Assembly (NCBI RefSeq): GCF_038592905.1
Contig: NZ_CP151943.1
Location: 1,800,501 to 1,864,500 of the forward strand
DNA from: Neobacillus sp. FSL H8-0543
GTDB lineage: Bacteria; Bacillota; Bacilli; Bacillales; Cytobacillaceae
DNA: 64,000 nt
Direction of reading: 5' to 3'
The notes beneath the pieces are model-generated. The model did no database searches. It saw only the letters and a list, made by a program, of their open reading frames with translations, and was not told where the DNA came from. A program made the position numbers and the translations under genes. Shown piece after piece: positions 26,113 to 34,012 of this stretch (the stretch's first letter is position 1; each line of letters opens with the position of its first letter).

Positions 26113-27848
26113 CCTAATTTAACCTCCCTTCCACTTTGTAAAAAATAAAGATCACGATATAGTTTGCTTTTTCCAAGCAATTCTTCATGTGTCCCACTCG
26201 CTTCGATTTTTCCATCCTCCATAACCACAATTTGATCCGCGTCGATAATCGAGGATATTTTGGATGAAATAATAAATACCGTCGTATCGGAGTAGTCGTT
26301 TCTTAATGCCTGCTGTACCGCTGATTCTGACAACGCATCAATCGCCGAAGTCGAATCATCCAGGACTAAAATCCGTGGTTTGCGGATAAACGCACGCGCC
26401 ATCGATAACCGCTGTCTCTGCCCTCCCGATAAATTCGTTGCTCCCTGCATCAGAGGGTGGGCAAATCGTTCATCCAGCCTATCGATAAATTCACTCGCAG
26501 AAGCCGATTGTGCTGCTTGTTCTAGGTCGTTGGTTGTTGCCTCTTCTTTCCCGAACGAAAGATTATCCTCAACCGTCCCAGAAAACAACGTCGCCTTTTG
26601 CGGAACAAACCCAATCGCTGTCCGTAATTTTTCAAGCGGTAAATCCTTTAGGTTGACTCCATCGATGGAAATATCTCCAGAATCCGGGTCATACAGGCGG
26701 GGAATCAGTTTGACGAGCGTGGATTTCCCACTCCCGGTTGCCCCAATAATCCCAACGGTTTGACCAGCATTAGCTTTAAACGAAATGTTTTTAAGAACAT
26801 ACTCACCATTTTTGCTATAGCTGAAATTGACCTCTCTAAATTCCACTTCGCCCCTGATGTCAGCCCTCGGGGACGGTTGAGCTGGTTCCTTAATCTCAAT
26901 TTCTGTTTCAAGCACCTGAACCACTCGTTTTGCAGATGTAAACGAACGGGCAATCTGCATTAACACATGGCTGCTGCTCATTAAACCATTCATCATAATG
27001 TTTAAGTAATTAATAAACGCTAAAATCACCCCGACTTGAAGTGTCCCTTCATTTACCTTGATTACTCCCATCCAAAGTCCGGCAATGATCCCGAGATTAA
27101 CAATAAACATCATAATCGGCATCAGTGTTAAAATCAGTTGCTCCGCGGTCATATTCCGTTTCATCAGCGTATCATTGACCATTTTAAAATGGTTCTTTTC
27201 ATAATCCTGGCGATCAAAGGCCTTGATGACACGAATACCTGCCAACATTTCTTGAAGCTTGGTGTTCACCTGATCCATTGCTTTTTGCACATGAGAAAAA
27301 AGCTTACCTGATTGGGCTGAAAAATAATAGATAAACGCAATCAGAATCGGAATCGACACGAGCAACACCGGAAACAACTCCCGTGCTGTAAACCAAACAA
27401 TCGCTACCGAACCGATAAACAGCAAGGGACCCCTAACAAATACACGCAAGGTCATAATGACCGCCGATTGGATGGTTGCGATATCATTGGTTACAATCGT
27501 GATTAATTTTCCTGTACCAAAGGCATCTGTATTTTGATTCGAAAATTGTTCCGTCTTCTTAAATACATCACGGCGAATATCGGTGGCAAAATGAACAGCC
27601 GACTTTGCTGCATAAATCGAACTCCCTGCCCCGCCAATTAAACCCACAAAGGCGCTCAGCAGCATGAAAAGCCCCAGTTTTATCACATAACCGTTATCCT
27701 GATTGGCAATCCCGTTATCAATCATCTTCTGCATAATCGTCGGCTGCAAAAGATCCATCGCCACCTCAATACACATCAACAGTGGTCCTAAAATGGCAAA
27801 TAATCGGTATGGCTTCATATAGTGTAGTAATTTTTTCATAGCTCTCAT
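26109..27848 (-). CDS. Heterodimeric ABC exporter, degenerate-ATPase subunit (YfiB-like)
   Basis: This 579-residue half-transporter has six membrane helices and an ATPase domain with Walker A GATGSGKST and canonical signature LSGGQRQRLS. Two catalytic positions are altered: Walker B reads ILVLDDSTSAID, with Asp in place of the catalytic Glu, and the H-loop reads FIISSKIS, with Ser in place of His. One composite ATP site should therefore be non-hydrolytic, the known arrangement of BmrCD/TM287-288-type exporters. The ATG at 27848 follows AAGGGG. A GGGGACGG-type repeat sits between it and the PadR gene. Confidence 0.92.
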   Translation of the reverse strand: MRAMKKLLHYMKPYRLFAILGPLLMCIEVAMDLLQPTIMQKMIDNGIANQDNGYVIKLGLFMLLSAFVGLIGGAGSSIYAAKSAVHFATDIRRDVFKKTEQFSNQNTDAFGTGKLITIVTNDIATIQSAVIMTLRVFVRGPLLFIGSVAIVWFTARELFPVLLVSIPILIAFIYYFSAQSGKLFSHVQKAMDQVNTKLQEMLAGIRVIKAFDRQDYEKNHFKMVNDTLMKRNMTAEQLILTLMPIMMFIVNLGIIAGLWMGVIKVNEGTLQVGVILAFINYLNIMMNGLMSSSHVLMQIARSFTSAKRVVQVLETEIEIKEPAQPSPRADIRGEVEFREVNFSYSKNGEYVLKNISFKANAGQTVGIIGATGSGKSTLVKLIPRLYDPDSGDISIDGVNLKDLPLEKLRTAIGFVPQKATLFSGTVEDNLSFGKEEATTNDLEQAAQSASASEFIDRLDERFAHPLMQGATNLSGGQRQRLSMARAFIRKPRILVLDDSTSAIDALSESAVQQALRNDYSDTTVFIISSKISSIIDADQIVVMEDGKIEASGTHEELLGKSKLYRDLYFLQSGREVKLG

Positions 27849-27878
27849 CGTTTTTCCCCTTACTTTTGTTCTGTACCA

Positions 27879-27959
27879 CGGGGTCTAGTTGTGCCACGGC
27901 GGGCGGTTCGGGTGGCCTTTTTTTGGTTAGTGCCGCTAGAACCGTCCGTCCCCTGGTCT
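27879..27959. repeat. GGGGACGG-type palindromic repeat between padR-like and ABC genes
   Basis: Left arm CACGGGGTC...GGGCGGTTC and right arm GAACCGTCCGTCCCCTGG flank a T-rich loop. It lies inside the PadR-ABC operon, so it is transcribed and could modulate read-through. Confidence 0.6.
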
Positions 27960-27962
27960 CAT

Positions 27963-28409
27963 CTATTTATTTAACCTGCTGGTCATTTCTTCGACAATGG
28001 CAATAAGTTCACGTACACTTTCTGGATTCCCCCGTGCTTGTTTCATTGCTTTATGCAGTTCCTTTTCCCACCGGTCCACTGCCTCTCTAAGCTGCACCGA
28101 CTCCTTGGAATTCCTCCATACCATTCTCTCTTTCCATTCAGACCAAAAATCGCCTTCCGTATGTTTTTCCACTATCCGCTCTTTTCCACTGTCCGTGAGA
28201 GAATAAACCTTTTTATCCGATCCCATATCCAACTCTATCAAACTCTGATCCAATAACTCTTGAAGCGCGGGATAAACCGTACCCGCACTTGCCGTATACG
28301 CGCCACTTGAACGCTCCTCCAGCTCCTTCATAATTTGATAGCCATGCATTGGTCCTTCCTTCAACAAATTCAAAATCGCAAACTGAACAAACCCTCTTCT
28401 TTTTTTCAT
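27963..28409 (-). CDS. PadR-family transcriptional regulator
   Basis: This 148-residue protein has the PadR winged helix: GFVQFAILNLLKEGPMHGYQ, then IMKELEERSSGAYTASAGTVYPALQ at residues 5-50. The C-terminus is a coiled dimerisation helix (about residues 85-147). PadR proteins repress transporters or detoxification genes until they bind a lipophilic ligand. RBS AGGAGTG precedes the ATG at 28409. It is the first gene of an operon with the two ABC exporter genes, and its promoter carries a perfect inverted repeat over the -10 box, fitting autorepression. Confidence 0.9.
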   Translation of the reverse strand: MKKRRGFVQFAILNLLKEGPMHGYQIMKELEERSSGAYTASAGTVYPALQELLDQSLIELDMGSDKKVYSLTDSGKERIVEKHTEGDFWSEWKERMVWRNSKESVQLREAVDRWEKELHKAMKQARGNPESVRELIAIVEEMTSRLNK

Positions 28410-28424
28410 ACAATCACTCCTAAA

Positions 28425-28464
28425 ATATATCGATAATTATAATCGATATATCGTTTTGTTACAA
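28425..28464 (-). promoter_or_regulatory. Promoter with PadR-type operator over the -10 box
   Basis: On the minus strand TTGTAA (28459-28464), 17 bases, TATAAT (28436-28441). A 10-bp inverted repeat, ATATATCGAT (28425-28434) and ATCGATATAT (28442-28451), brackets the -10 exactly, so bound repressor would block RNA polymerase. Confidence 0.75.
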
Positions 28465-28597
28465 TCGTAATGATGCCGTGAAAAATTTGATACCTCTACG
28501 AAACCTTGTTATCATCAGAGCAAGAATGAGTATTTAGTGTGTAGAGTCGTGTAGTTTTTTGGGGCTGAGTTTAAGGATACTGTTGATTTTAAGAACC

Positions 28598-28754
28598 TGT
28601 TGATTGGAGCGGAAGGTGCTTGACTCCTGCGGGATGAACGAGCTGAGTGAGACCCCACAGGTGCGAAGCTGTAAGGAGGCTCACGGGCGAGCCCGCGGAA
28701 AGCATAGCACCTGGAGCGCAAATCAACAGCCAAGTTTAACACAGCCTTTATTTA
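28598..28754. repeat. Long structured intergenic repeat of Bacillaceae type
   Basis: The ends CTGTTGATT (28598-28606) and AATCAACAG (28721-28729) pair perfectly, as do AGGTGCT (28614-28620) and AGCACCT (about 28706-28712). The interior is GC-rich with ACTCCTGCGGGA and CACGGGCGAGCCCGCGG. I recall closely similar sequences (GGAGCGGAAGGTGC...CCTGGAGCG) dispersed in many Bacillus genomes. The conserved right flank runs to the ribosome site of the next gene, and a right-end fragment recurs at 21109-21152. Confidence 0.7.
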
Positions 28755-28769
28755 AAAGGAGGAAAAGTG

Positions 28770-29342
28770 ATGTCAAATACTCTAAAACGGAGAAAAGTAA
28801 TTTTAGACTTAGCAGTAACTTTAGATGGCTTCATTGAAGGGAAAAATGGAGAAGTTGATTGGTGCATTATGGATCCTGATATGGGGTTTACTCAATTCTT
28901 GAATCAAATTGACACTATTTTATATGGTAGAAAAAGCTACGATTTATGGGGAAAGTATATTCCAAACACCGAGGACTCTGATAGTGACAAAGAAATGTGG
29001 AATATCGTTCACAGTAAGAAGAAATATGTATTTTCGAGAACGCAACAAGCGACAGATAATGGGGTAAGTTTCATAAATGAAAATATCCTTGAGGAAGTTA
29101 ATAAGTTAAGGAGCCAGCCTGGCAAAGACATCTGGCTCTATGGCGGAGCCAGTCTCATTACAACTTTTATCAATTTAGGGCTAGTTGATGAATTTAGATT
29201 ATCTGTTCATCCTGTTATTTTGGGAGAAGGAAAACCGTTGTTTGTTGATATAAAACAGCGGTTGAAATTAAAATTGGTTCATACACGAACTTTCTCCTCT
29301 GGTGTTGTGCAGCTAATCTATCATGGGAATGGTGATGAATAG
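28770..29342 (+). CDS. Dihydrofolate-reductase-like protein (RibD C-terminal domain, YyaP-like)
   Basis: This 190-residue protein has the RibD_C/DHFR-like fold: VILDLAVTLDGFIEGKNGEVDW at the N-terminus, TILYGRKSYDLWG in the middle, and DIWLYGGASLITTFINLGLVDEF, then HPVILGEGKPLF at the C-terminus. Stand-alone members are presumed NADPH-dependent reductases of unknown substrate. The ATG at 28770 follows AAAGGAGG; the GTG one codon earlier is unlikely. The ribosome site abuts the structured repeat at 28598-28754, so the repeat forms part of the 5' leader if transcription starts upstream of it. Confidence 0.85.
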   Translation: MSNTLKRRKVILDLAVTLDGFIEGKNGEVDWCIMDPDMGFTQFLNQIDTILYGRKSYDLWGKYIPNTEDSDSDKEMWNIVHSKKKYVFSRTQQATDNGVSFINENILEEVNKLRSQPGKDIWLYGGASLITTFINLGLVDEFRLSVHPVILGEGKPLFVDIKQRLKLKLVHTRTFSSGVVQLIYHGNGDE

Positions 29343-29408
29343 GCTATTATTAAAATTTACCTATTTACTAGCAGGCGGTGTCGATATGATATGTGGCAGG
29401 TAATCAGG

Positions 29409-29840
29409 CGATGAGGACCTGTTTCATCGACCCAAATCGTTCGGGCTCTTGAAGTTCGGGCGATGAGGACCTGTTTCATCGACCCAAACCGTTCGGGCTC
29501 TTTGGTTTCGGGCGATGAAGACCCGTTTCATCGACCCAAACCGTTCCGGCTCTAAAGGTTCGGTCGATGAGGACCCGTTTCATCGACCCAAACCGTTTCG
29601 GCTCTAGAGGTTCGGGCGATGAGGACCTGTTTCATCGACCCAAACCGTTCGGGCTCTGGAGGTTCGGTCGATGAGATGCTGTTTCATCGACCCAAACCGT
29701 TCTGCCTCTGTAGGTTCGGTCGATGAGATGCTGTTTCATCGACCCAAACCGTTCGGGCTCTGGAGGTTCGGTCGATGAGATGCTGTTTCATCGACCCAAA
29801 CCGTTCAGTCACTTTGGTTTCGGGCGATGGAGGACCCGTT
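29409..29840. repeat. 52-bp tandem repeat array (about eight and a third units), hairpin-forming
   Basis: CGATGA recurs at 29409, 29461, 29513, 29565, 29617, 29669, 29721 and 29773, with a partial unit at 29825, an exact 52-base period. Each unit has GGTCGATGA (or GGGCGATGA), a 9-base loop and TCATCGACC, a stem of up to 9 bp, then CAAACCGTTCGGGCTC. Variation is scattered over the whole unit, so there is no conserved-repeat/variable-spacer split as in CRISPR. The period is not a multiple of three, which argues against a coding repeat. It lies between two converging genes. Confidence 0.9.
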
Positions 29841-29874
29841 TTAGAAAGAGACACCAGAGCAGTCCCCTTGGTTT

Positions 29875-30783
29875 TTATTCATACAAAGACCGCCAAAGAT
29901 AGAAGGTTGCGTACGCCTGCCAACTATTCCAATCCGATGCCAATTCTCTTATTTCCTCTATAGTCGGTTTACGCTCAAGTCCTAATTGAAGCTTTAATGC
30001 ATTATGTAGACCGACATCCGCTATTGGAAAAGCAGCAGGATGATGTAAGCATTTCATCATCACATAATCTGCCGTCCATGCGCCAACACCTCTGATTGCC
30101 GTTAAAGTTCTATGTACTAGCTGATACTCTTGCTGTTGAAGTAAATCCTCTTTGGTTAACTGACCGCTTGTCATGGCTTGTGCAATTCCTATCACATATT
30201 CGGCCTTTCTCACAGAAAATTGAAGTTCCCTTAAATCGGAAACCTCTATGGAAGCAATTTTTTCATAGGTTGGGAAAAACCAGAAGGTTTGCCCTTTAAA
30301 AGTTTGACATTCTCCGAACTGTTCCACAAATCGTTTCTTTAAGGTATAAGCAAAGGTTAAATTAATTTGCTGGCCGATAATCGCCCAGGTGAGAGCTTCG
30401 AATAAATCCGGAATACACATGATCCGTAGACCGTAATATTTATCAGCTATTGATGCTAGAACCCTATCCTGACGGGCCATTTGATAAAAGGCTCCCAGTT
30501 CTTGGTCGAGATCAAACCATTCCCATACATATTCAGCTACTCCTCCAAGAACACTTTTAGATGGGGTATGGATAGGGAATTCTACATGAATGGACTGAGA
30601 AGTACTTCCTATTTTTAAAAGAATTAATTCTCCGTTTATTTTTACCAGTTTATACAAATATCCAGCTCTTATTTGATGCAGTATTTCATTCTCTGACCTT
30701 CCTAAAAACACTAAACACTCGTTAAAATTGAATTCCTTCGGTGGAATAATCTCAATCGATAACCCGTGGTCCATCCAATTCAT
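29875..30783 (-). CDS. alkA: DNA-3-methyladenine glycosylase II
   Basis: This 302-residue base-excision repair enzyme removes alkylated purines from DNA. It has an N-terminal AlkA-type domain (SIEIIPPKEFNFNECLVFL). The helix-hairpin-helix is at about residues 220-250 (LTAIRGVGAWTADYVMMKCL), followed by the catalytic Asp in FPIADVGLHNAL. The length matches Bacillus AlkA. RBS AAAGGAG precedes the ATG. The gene converges on the 52-bp repeat array, whose last degraded unit ends about 35 bases beyond the stop codon. It is monocistronic. Confidence 0.9.
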   Translation of the reverse strand: MNWMDHGLSIEIIPPKEFNFNECLVFLGRSENEILHQIRAGYLYKLVKINGELILLKIGSTSQSIHVEFPIHTPSKSVLGGVAEYVWEWFDLDQELGAFYQMARQDRVLASIADKYYGLRIMCIPDLFEALTWAIIGQQINLTFAYTLKKRFVEQFGECQTFKGQTFWFFPTYEKIASIEVSDLRELQFSVRKAEYVIGIAQAMTSGQLTKEDLLQQQEYQLVHRTLTAIRGVGAWTADYVMMKCLHHPAAFPIADVGLHNALKLQLGLERKPTIEEIRELASDWNSWQAYATFYLWRSLYE

Positions 30784-30919
30784 TGTCGTGACTCCTTTCC
30801 TATTAGCGTTCGATATTCACAGGGTGAACAATTTTTCAACCGGCGAAATACCTCTTTCTATATTTTATAAATGTTTAGCAAATACTAGATACATCTTGTT
30901 TTCTGATGGAGTGATTTGA

Positions 30920-31549
30920 GTGTCACGTAAAAAAAGAAGTCCGATACATTTTTTCTTGTTATTTATTGTTATGCTTGTTCTTATTTGGGCCCTGATTAAA
31001 CCTGAGGAAGGTTATAGGGTCTTATTGATGGAGGTTTCACCTTCAGTATTAGTTTTAATATTCCTGATATCAAGATACAATCATTTTCGGCTTACCACTG
31101 TATCCTACGTCATTATTGCCGTTCTTGTCATTTTAACGTTTATAGGAGGGCATTATTCTTATGCTAAAGTTCCTCTCTTTACATGGATCAAAGATTATTT
31201 TGATTTACAAAGGAACCACTATGATCGGTTTGGTCATTTTCTTAAGGGGATGATGGTCATCGTTATTATAGAGATATTATTAAGGAAAACAGTTTTATTG
31301 AAAAGTAAAACGACAAATTTTATTGCTCTATGTATAACACTAGCAATCGGGGCTTTCTACGAAATCATTGAGTGGGCAAGTACAAAAATAGGAAAAGAAG
31401 GGAAAGCCACAAAAGATTTTTTAGGCATGCAAGGAGACATATGGGATTCCCAGAAGGATATGACACTTTTATTAGCGGGTTCCATTCTATCGCTTTTTTT
31501 CTTCACAAAGATCCTTTATAAAGGATTGGAAAAACTAGATAATGAGTAG
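30920..31549 (+). CDS. DUF2238/YjdF-family membrane protein
   Basis: This 209-residue protein has about six membrane helices. RNHYDRFGHFLKG and the C-terminal AFYEIIEWASTKIG and LGMQGDIWDSQKDM are signatures of the DUF2238 (YjdF) family. The conserved acidic and His residues in the helices (DRFGH, YEIIEW, DxWDSQKD) suggest metal or substrate handling within the membrane, but no function is established to my knowledge. The start is GTG at 30920 with GGAGTG upstream. A repeat and then a candidate small RNA follow. Confidence 0.82.
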   Translation: MSRKKRSPIHFFLLFIVMLVLIWALIKPEEGYRVLLMEVSPSVLVLIFLISRYNHFRLTTVSYVIIAVLVILTFIGGHYSYAKVPLFTWIKDYFDLQRNHYDRFGHFLKGMMVIVIIEILLRKTVLLKSKTTNFIALCITLAIGAFYEIIEWASTKIGKEGKATKDFLGMQGDIWDSQKDMTLLLAGSILSLFFFTKILYKGLEKLDNE

Positions 31550-31555
31550 GTAAAG

Positions 31556-31627
31556 ACCAGGTGGACGATTCTGCTGCTTCATCACCGAAAGCGCAGTGAC
31601 TCACGAGAACAGTCCCTCTGGTTTTTT
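31556..31627. repeat. Degenerate GGGGACGG-type repeat
   Basis: GGTGGACGATTCTGCTG on the left and GAGAACAGTCCCTCTGG on the right match the arms of the dispersed element with several changes. Confidence 0.5.
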
Positions 31628-31685
31628 AATATAACCTTACACTTTTATTCATAGTTTGTTCACATTAACGGGTTATGATGTGTAT

Positions 31686-31772
31686 GTGAAGAGGACAGTA
31701 AGCCTCCTTTCATAACTCCCCTTTATTTCAATAAATAGATTGATTCGGCCCCAGTGGCCGAATTTTTTTTTG
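31686..31772 (+). ncRNA. Candidate small regulatory RNA, copy A
   Basis: A -10 TATGAT (31674-31679) preceded by the block GTTCAxxxTxACxGG predicts a start near 31686. The transcript would carry GCCTCC and ACTCCCCTTT, C-rich single-stranded motifs able to pair with Shine-Dalgarno sequences, and end at a terminator ATTCGGCC-CCAGT-GGCCGAAT plus T9 (31743-31771). No open frame fits. The same layout and much of the same sequence recur at 35038-35126. Confidence 0.6.
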
Positions 31773-31794
31773 CTATTGATGCACAGGGACTGCT

Positions 31795-32736
31795 CTAACC
31801 CAGACTCTCTATAATCCTCAACTTTTCTTTCTGATTAATCTCTAACTCTATCTTTTTTTCCTCCAATTGAGCATTTAATTTCATCAGAATATTGTTCACT
31901 TTCTCGTGGTGACTGATTGTTTCTTCCAAGGATTGTTTGATTTTCTCTTGAACCATAAAATCCACGATGAATCCATCAAAAAAGAAATCCGCAAACCTAA
32001 GCATTTCTGAGATATCAACCTCCAGATGCGCTTGTTCTTGAACATCTAATAGCTCCTTTTGAAAATGACGCATATTCGTTTGTGCATGATGAAGTGCGTC
32101 TTCAGCTTCATCAATATGCTGGTGTTTAACCAGACCAGTGATTGTCCCACCTCCAAACATATCTAAGGTCCCCCAAGTGCTCGCTTCCTCAAGAGAGTCG
32201 CTTGCATCCACAAGTGCATCCCTGACACGTTCCCCAGCAGTAATCGCCTCCTCAAGCTCAACAATATAGGCCTTATGCTTCCCTTCCTGCCCACTCAAAT
32301 CAAACAATGCCGCCGCAAAAGGCGAGGCACTCGATTTAATCATTGCTTCTTTTTGTAATAGAAGTTGTTGATACTCAGATTCAGTATTTTGCAGATTTGC
32401 GAGGTTATTTTCGAGCCCCAAGATCGCCTCATCTATTTCTCTTTTCGTTTTCTCGGCTTCTTCCAGTTTGTGCTGCGCTGCAACCATCTCTTGTTTTTCT
32501 TTTGTTAACTTTTCATCCTTCTTACCCGTTAATGTGGCGAATAAGTTCGTTAAACTGACACTCTCTAGCTTTTCAACCTCCTTCTGCTCTGAGTGGAACT
32601 GGACTCGCAGCTGAGAAAGCCTCTCCTCAATCGTCTCTAACTCCCGCTTAAAATCCGCGAGCTGCATCTCATACTTATCCTTCTTTCGCAGATTCCCTTG
32701 AATCTCAACCAGCCTTGTATTAATTTCAGTATACAT
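31795..32736 (-). CDS. Coiled-coil protein of unknown function
   Basis: This 313-residue, highly charged helical protein has two long coiled-coil stretches (about residues 5-130 and 180-310). They are separated by the conserved-looking block ASTWGTLDMFGGGTITGLVKHQ. There is no signal peptide or membrane segment, so it is probably a cytoplasmic scaffold or filament-like protein. The frame is open upstream to 32820, but the ATG at 32736 has GGGAGAG at suitable spacing. I do not recognise the family. It is monocistronic, and its stop lies about 20 bases from the terminator of the converging small RNA. Confidence 0.7.
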   Translation of the reverse strand: MYTEINTRLVEIQGNLRKKDKYEMQLADFKRELETIEERLSQLRVQFHSEQKEVEKLESVSLTNLFATLTGKKDEKLTKEKQEMVAAQHKLEEAEKTKREIDEAILGLENNLANLQNTESEYQQLLLQKEAMIKSSASPFAAALFDLSGQEGKHKAYIVELEEAITAGERVRDALVDASDSLEEASTWGTLDMFGGGTITGLVKHQHIDEAEDALHHAQTNMRHFQKELLDVQEQAHLEVDISEMLRFADFFFDGFIVDFMVQEKIKQSLEETISHHEKVNNILMKLNAQLEEKKIELEINQKEKLRIIESLG

Positions 32737-32999
32737 ACCGACTCTCCCAACCCTTCTCTTTTTCTTACCTACGTAAAAATTGGAAAAAGGTTTCAAAAAC
32801 CAAAACTCAAAGAGGCACAATTACTTCCCCAAAATGTCATTTTCCCTTCCAAATTTGATTTTTGAAGACCAATTTCGGTTTTTCAGCTGACTTTTCACTT
32901 CAAAATTGATTTTGTGAGATTCGATGAGACTTACCTTTCGAGGTATGGTTAGGCTACCTAGGAAAAACCGGAAGCGCGCTGTCCCGAAAGGGTTCACAA

Positions 33000-33479
33000 G
33001 TGGAAAGCTTTGAGCAATTTGCCAAACAGTATGAGCCGATGATTCATAAGATCATCCGCGCACTACACATTTATAAAAACCAGGATCAATTTTATCAAAC
33101 TGGTTTAATTGGACTTTGGGAGGCGAAGGACTTATTTGATAAGAGAAAGGGCAACTTCACCAATTATGCTTATACGTATATTAAGGGGAAAATCTTAACG
33201 GAGATGTTCCGCGAAAATAAGCGTAATGACAGATATATCGTTCCAAAGGAGGAATATTGGGAAACGATCGAGGATTCGGAGTCCCAACAGCCACTCGAAG
33301 CCGAACTGCTGCTATCTTATTGTCAGAACTTAACTGAAAAAGAAACGAAATGGGTAGTGGCTGCTTGTCTTGACGATATATCGGTAAGGCAACTGGCAGA
33401 AAAAGAAAAAGTAACCCTATCCGCTGTAAAACAATGGCGGAGCAGTGCCCTAAGAAAATTGCGCGGGTCACTTCATTAA
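33000..33479 (+). CDS. Small sigma-70-family RNA polymerase sigma factor
   Basis: This 159-residue protein has sigma region 2 at residues 3-75 (FYQTGLIGLWEAKDLFDKRK, then FTNYAYTYIKGKILTEMFRE) and a region 4 HTH at about 110-157 (ISVRQLAEKEKVTLSAVKQW, then RSSALRKLR). It lacks region 1 and region 3. The start is GTG with AAAGGG upstream. No anti-sigma gene is adjacent, which is unusual for an ECF-type factor. The next gene downstream (LCP protein, about 530 bases away) may or may not be a target. Confidence 0.82.
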   Translation: MESFEQFAKQYEPMIHKIIRALHIYKNQDQFYQTGLIGLWEAKDLFDKRKGNFTNYAYTYIKGKILTEMFRENKRNDRYIVPKEEYWETIEDSESQQPLEAELLLSYCQNLTEKETKWVVAACLDDISVRQLAEKEKVTLSAVKQWRSSALRKLRGSLH

Positions 33480-33483
33480 ATAA

Positions 33484-33548
33484 GCCATGGGGATGGTTCC
33501 ACTTGCCTCATCCAGAAGGCCAAAAGAGCCACCAGAACCATTCCTCTG
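33484..33548. repeat. Degenerate GGGGACGG-type repeat after the sigma gene
   Basis: TGGGGATGGTTCCACTTGCC on the left and ACCAGAACCATTCCTCTGG on the right form a long imperfect palindrome just after the sigma-factor stop; it may serve as a weak terminator. Confidence 0.5.
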
Positions 33549-33927
33549 GTCCATTTTTCCCTAAATTTGCTATGATTGTTTCTTTTTTTATCGCCTTAAA
33601 TTCCTTTGGTGTAATCATCTTTTTCATGGTCCTATTTGATAAATAAGACCATACTTCGCCAAAATTATCTTTTTTTCTTCAGGATACTACTAGTCTGAAC
33701 GGACTATTTGCTACCATTGCAACATTGCCTAATACATAATTCGACGGAATCCACTGGTGTCGCAACCTTTTTCCCCTTCTCCATGGTCATATACAGAAAA
33801 TTACTGTTGTGGTATATTAATAGTAAATTTTGAATTTAGTGTAAATTACATAAAACATCGTTCTGATTTCGTCTATTTTTCACCTCTAGATCAAGCTTAT
33901 AAGAGTTTCTTACTTCACGAAATGAGA
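33549..33927. other. Gene-free stretch
   Basis: About 380 bases without a supportable gene. Short frames exist but none has a ribosome site or recognisable product. I see no convincing promoter for the LCP gene here. Confidence 0.6.
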
Positions 33928-33984
33928 CAAGGGGACGGTTCCCAGATGGCCAATAGAACCAGGAGAATCGTCCCCCAGGTCGAA
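33928..33984. repeat. GGGGACGG-type repeat in the LCP gene leader
   Basis: AAGGGGACGGTTCCCAGATGG on the left and AACCAGGAGAATCGTCCCCC on the right form an imperfect hairpin ending about 10 bases before the ribosome site of the LCP gene, so it should lie in the mRNA leader. Confidence 0.6.
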
Positions 33985-34012
33985 GAAATTTGTATTTTTG
34001 GAGGAGTTACTG

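Noticed and set aside
28598..28754. Protein-coding or tRNA-like gene in the GC-rich repeat
   Set aside because: Short frames on both strands follow the hairpin repeat only; there is no tRNA fold and no ribosome site.
29409..29840. CRISPR array
   Set aside because: The period is regular, but the whole 52-base unit is conserved, including what would be spacers; there are no cas genes in the window.
33998..34012. TTG start for the LCP protein
   Set aside because: The TTG overlaps the GGAGGAG that serves the ATG at 34013.
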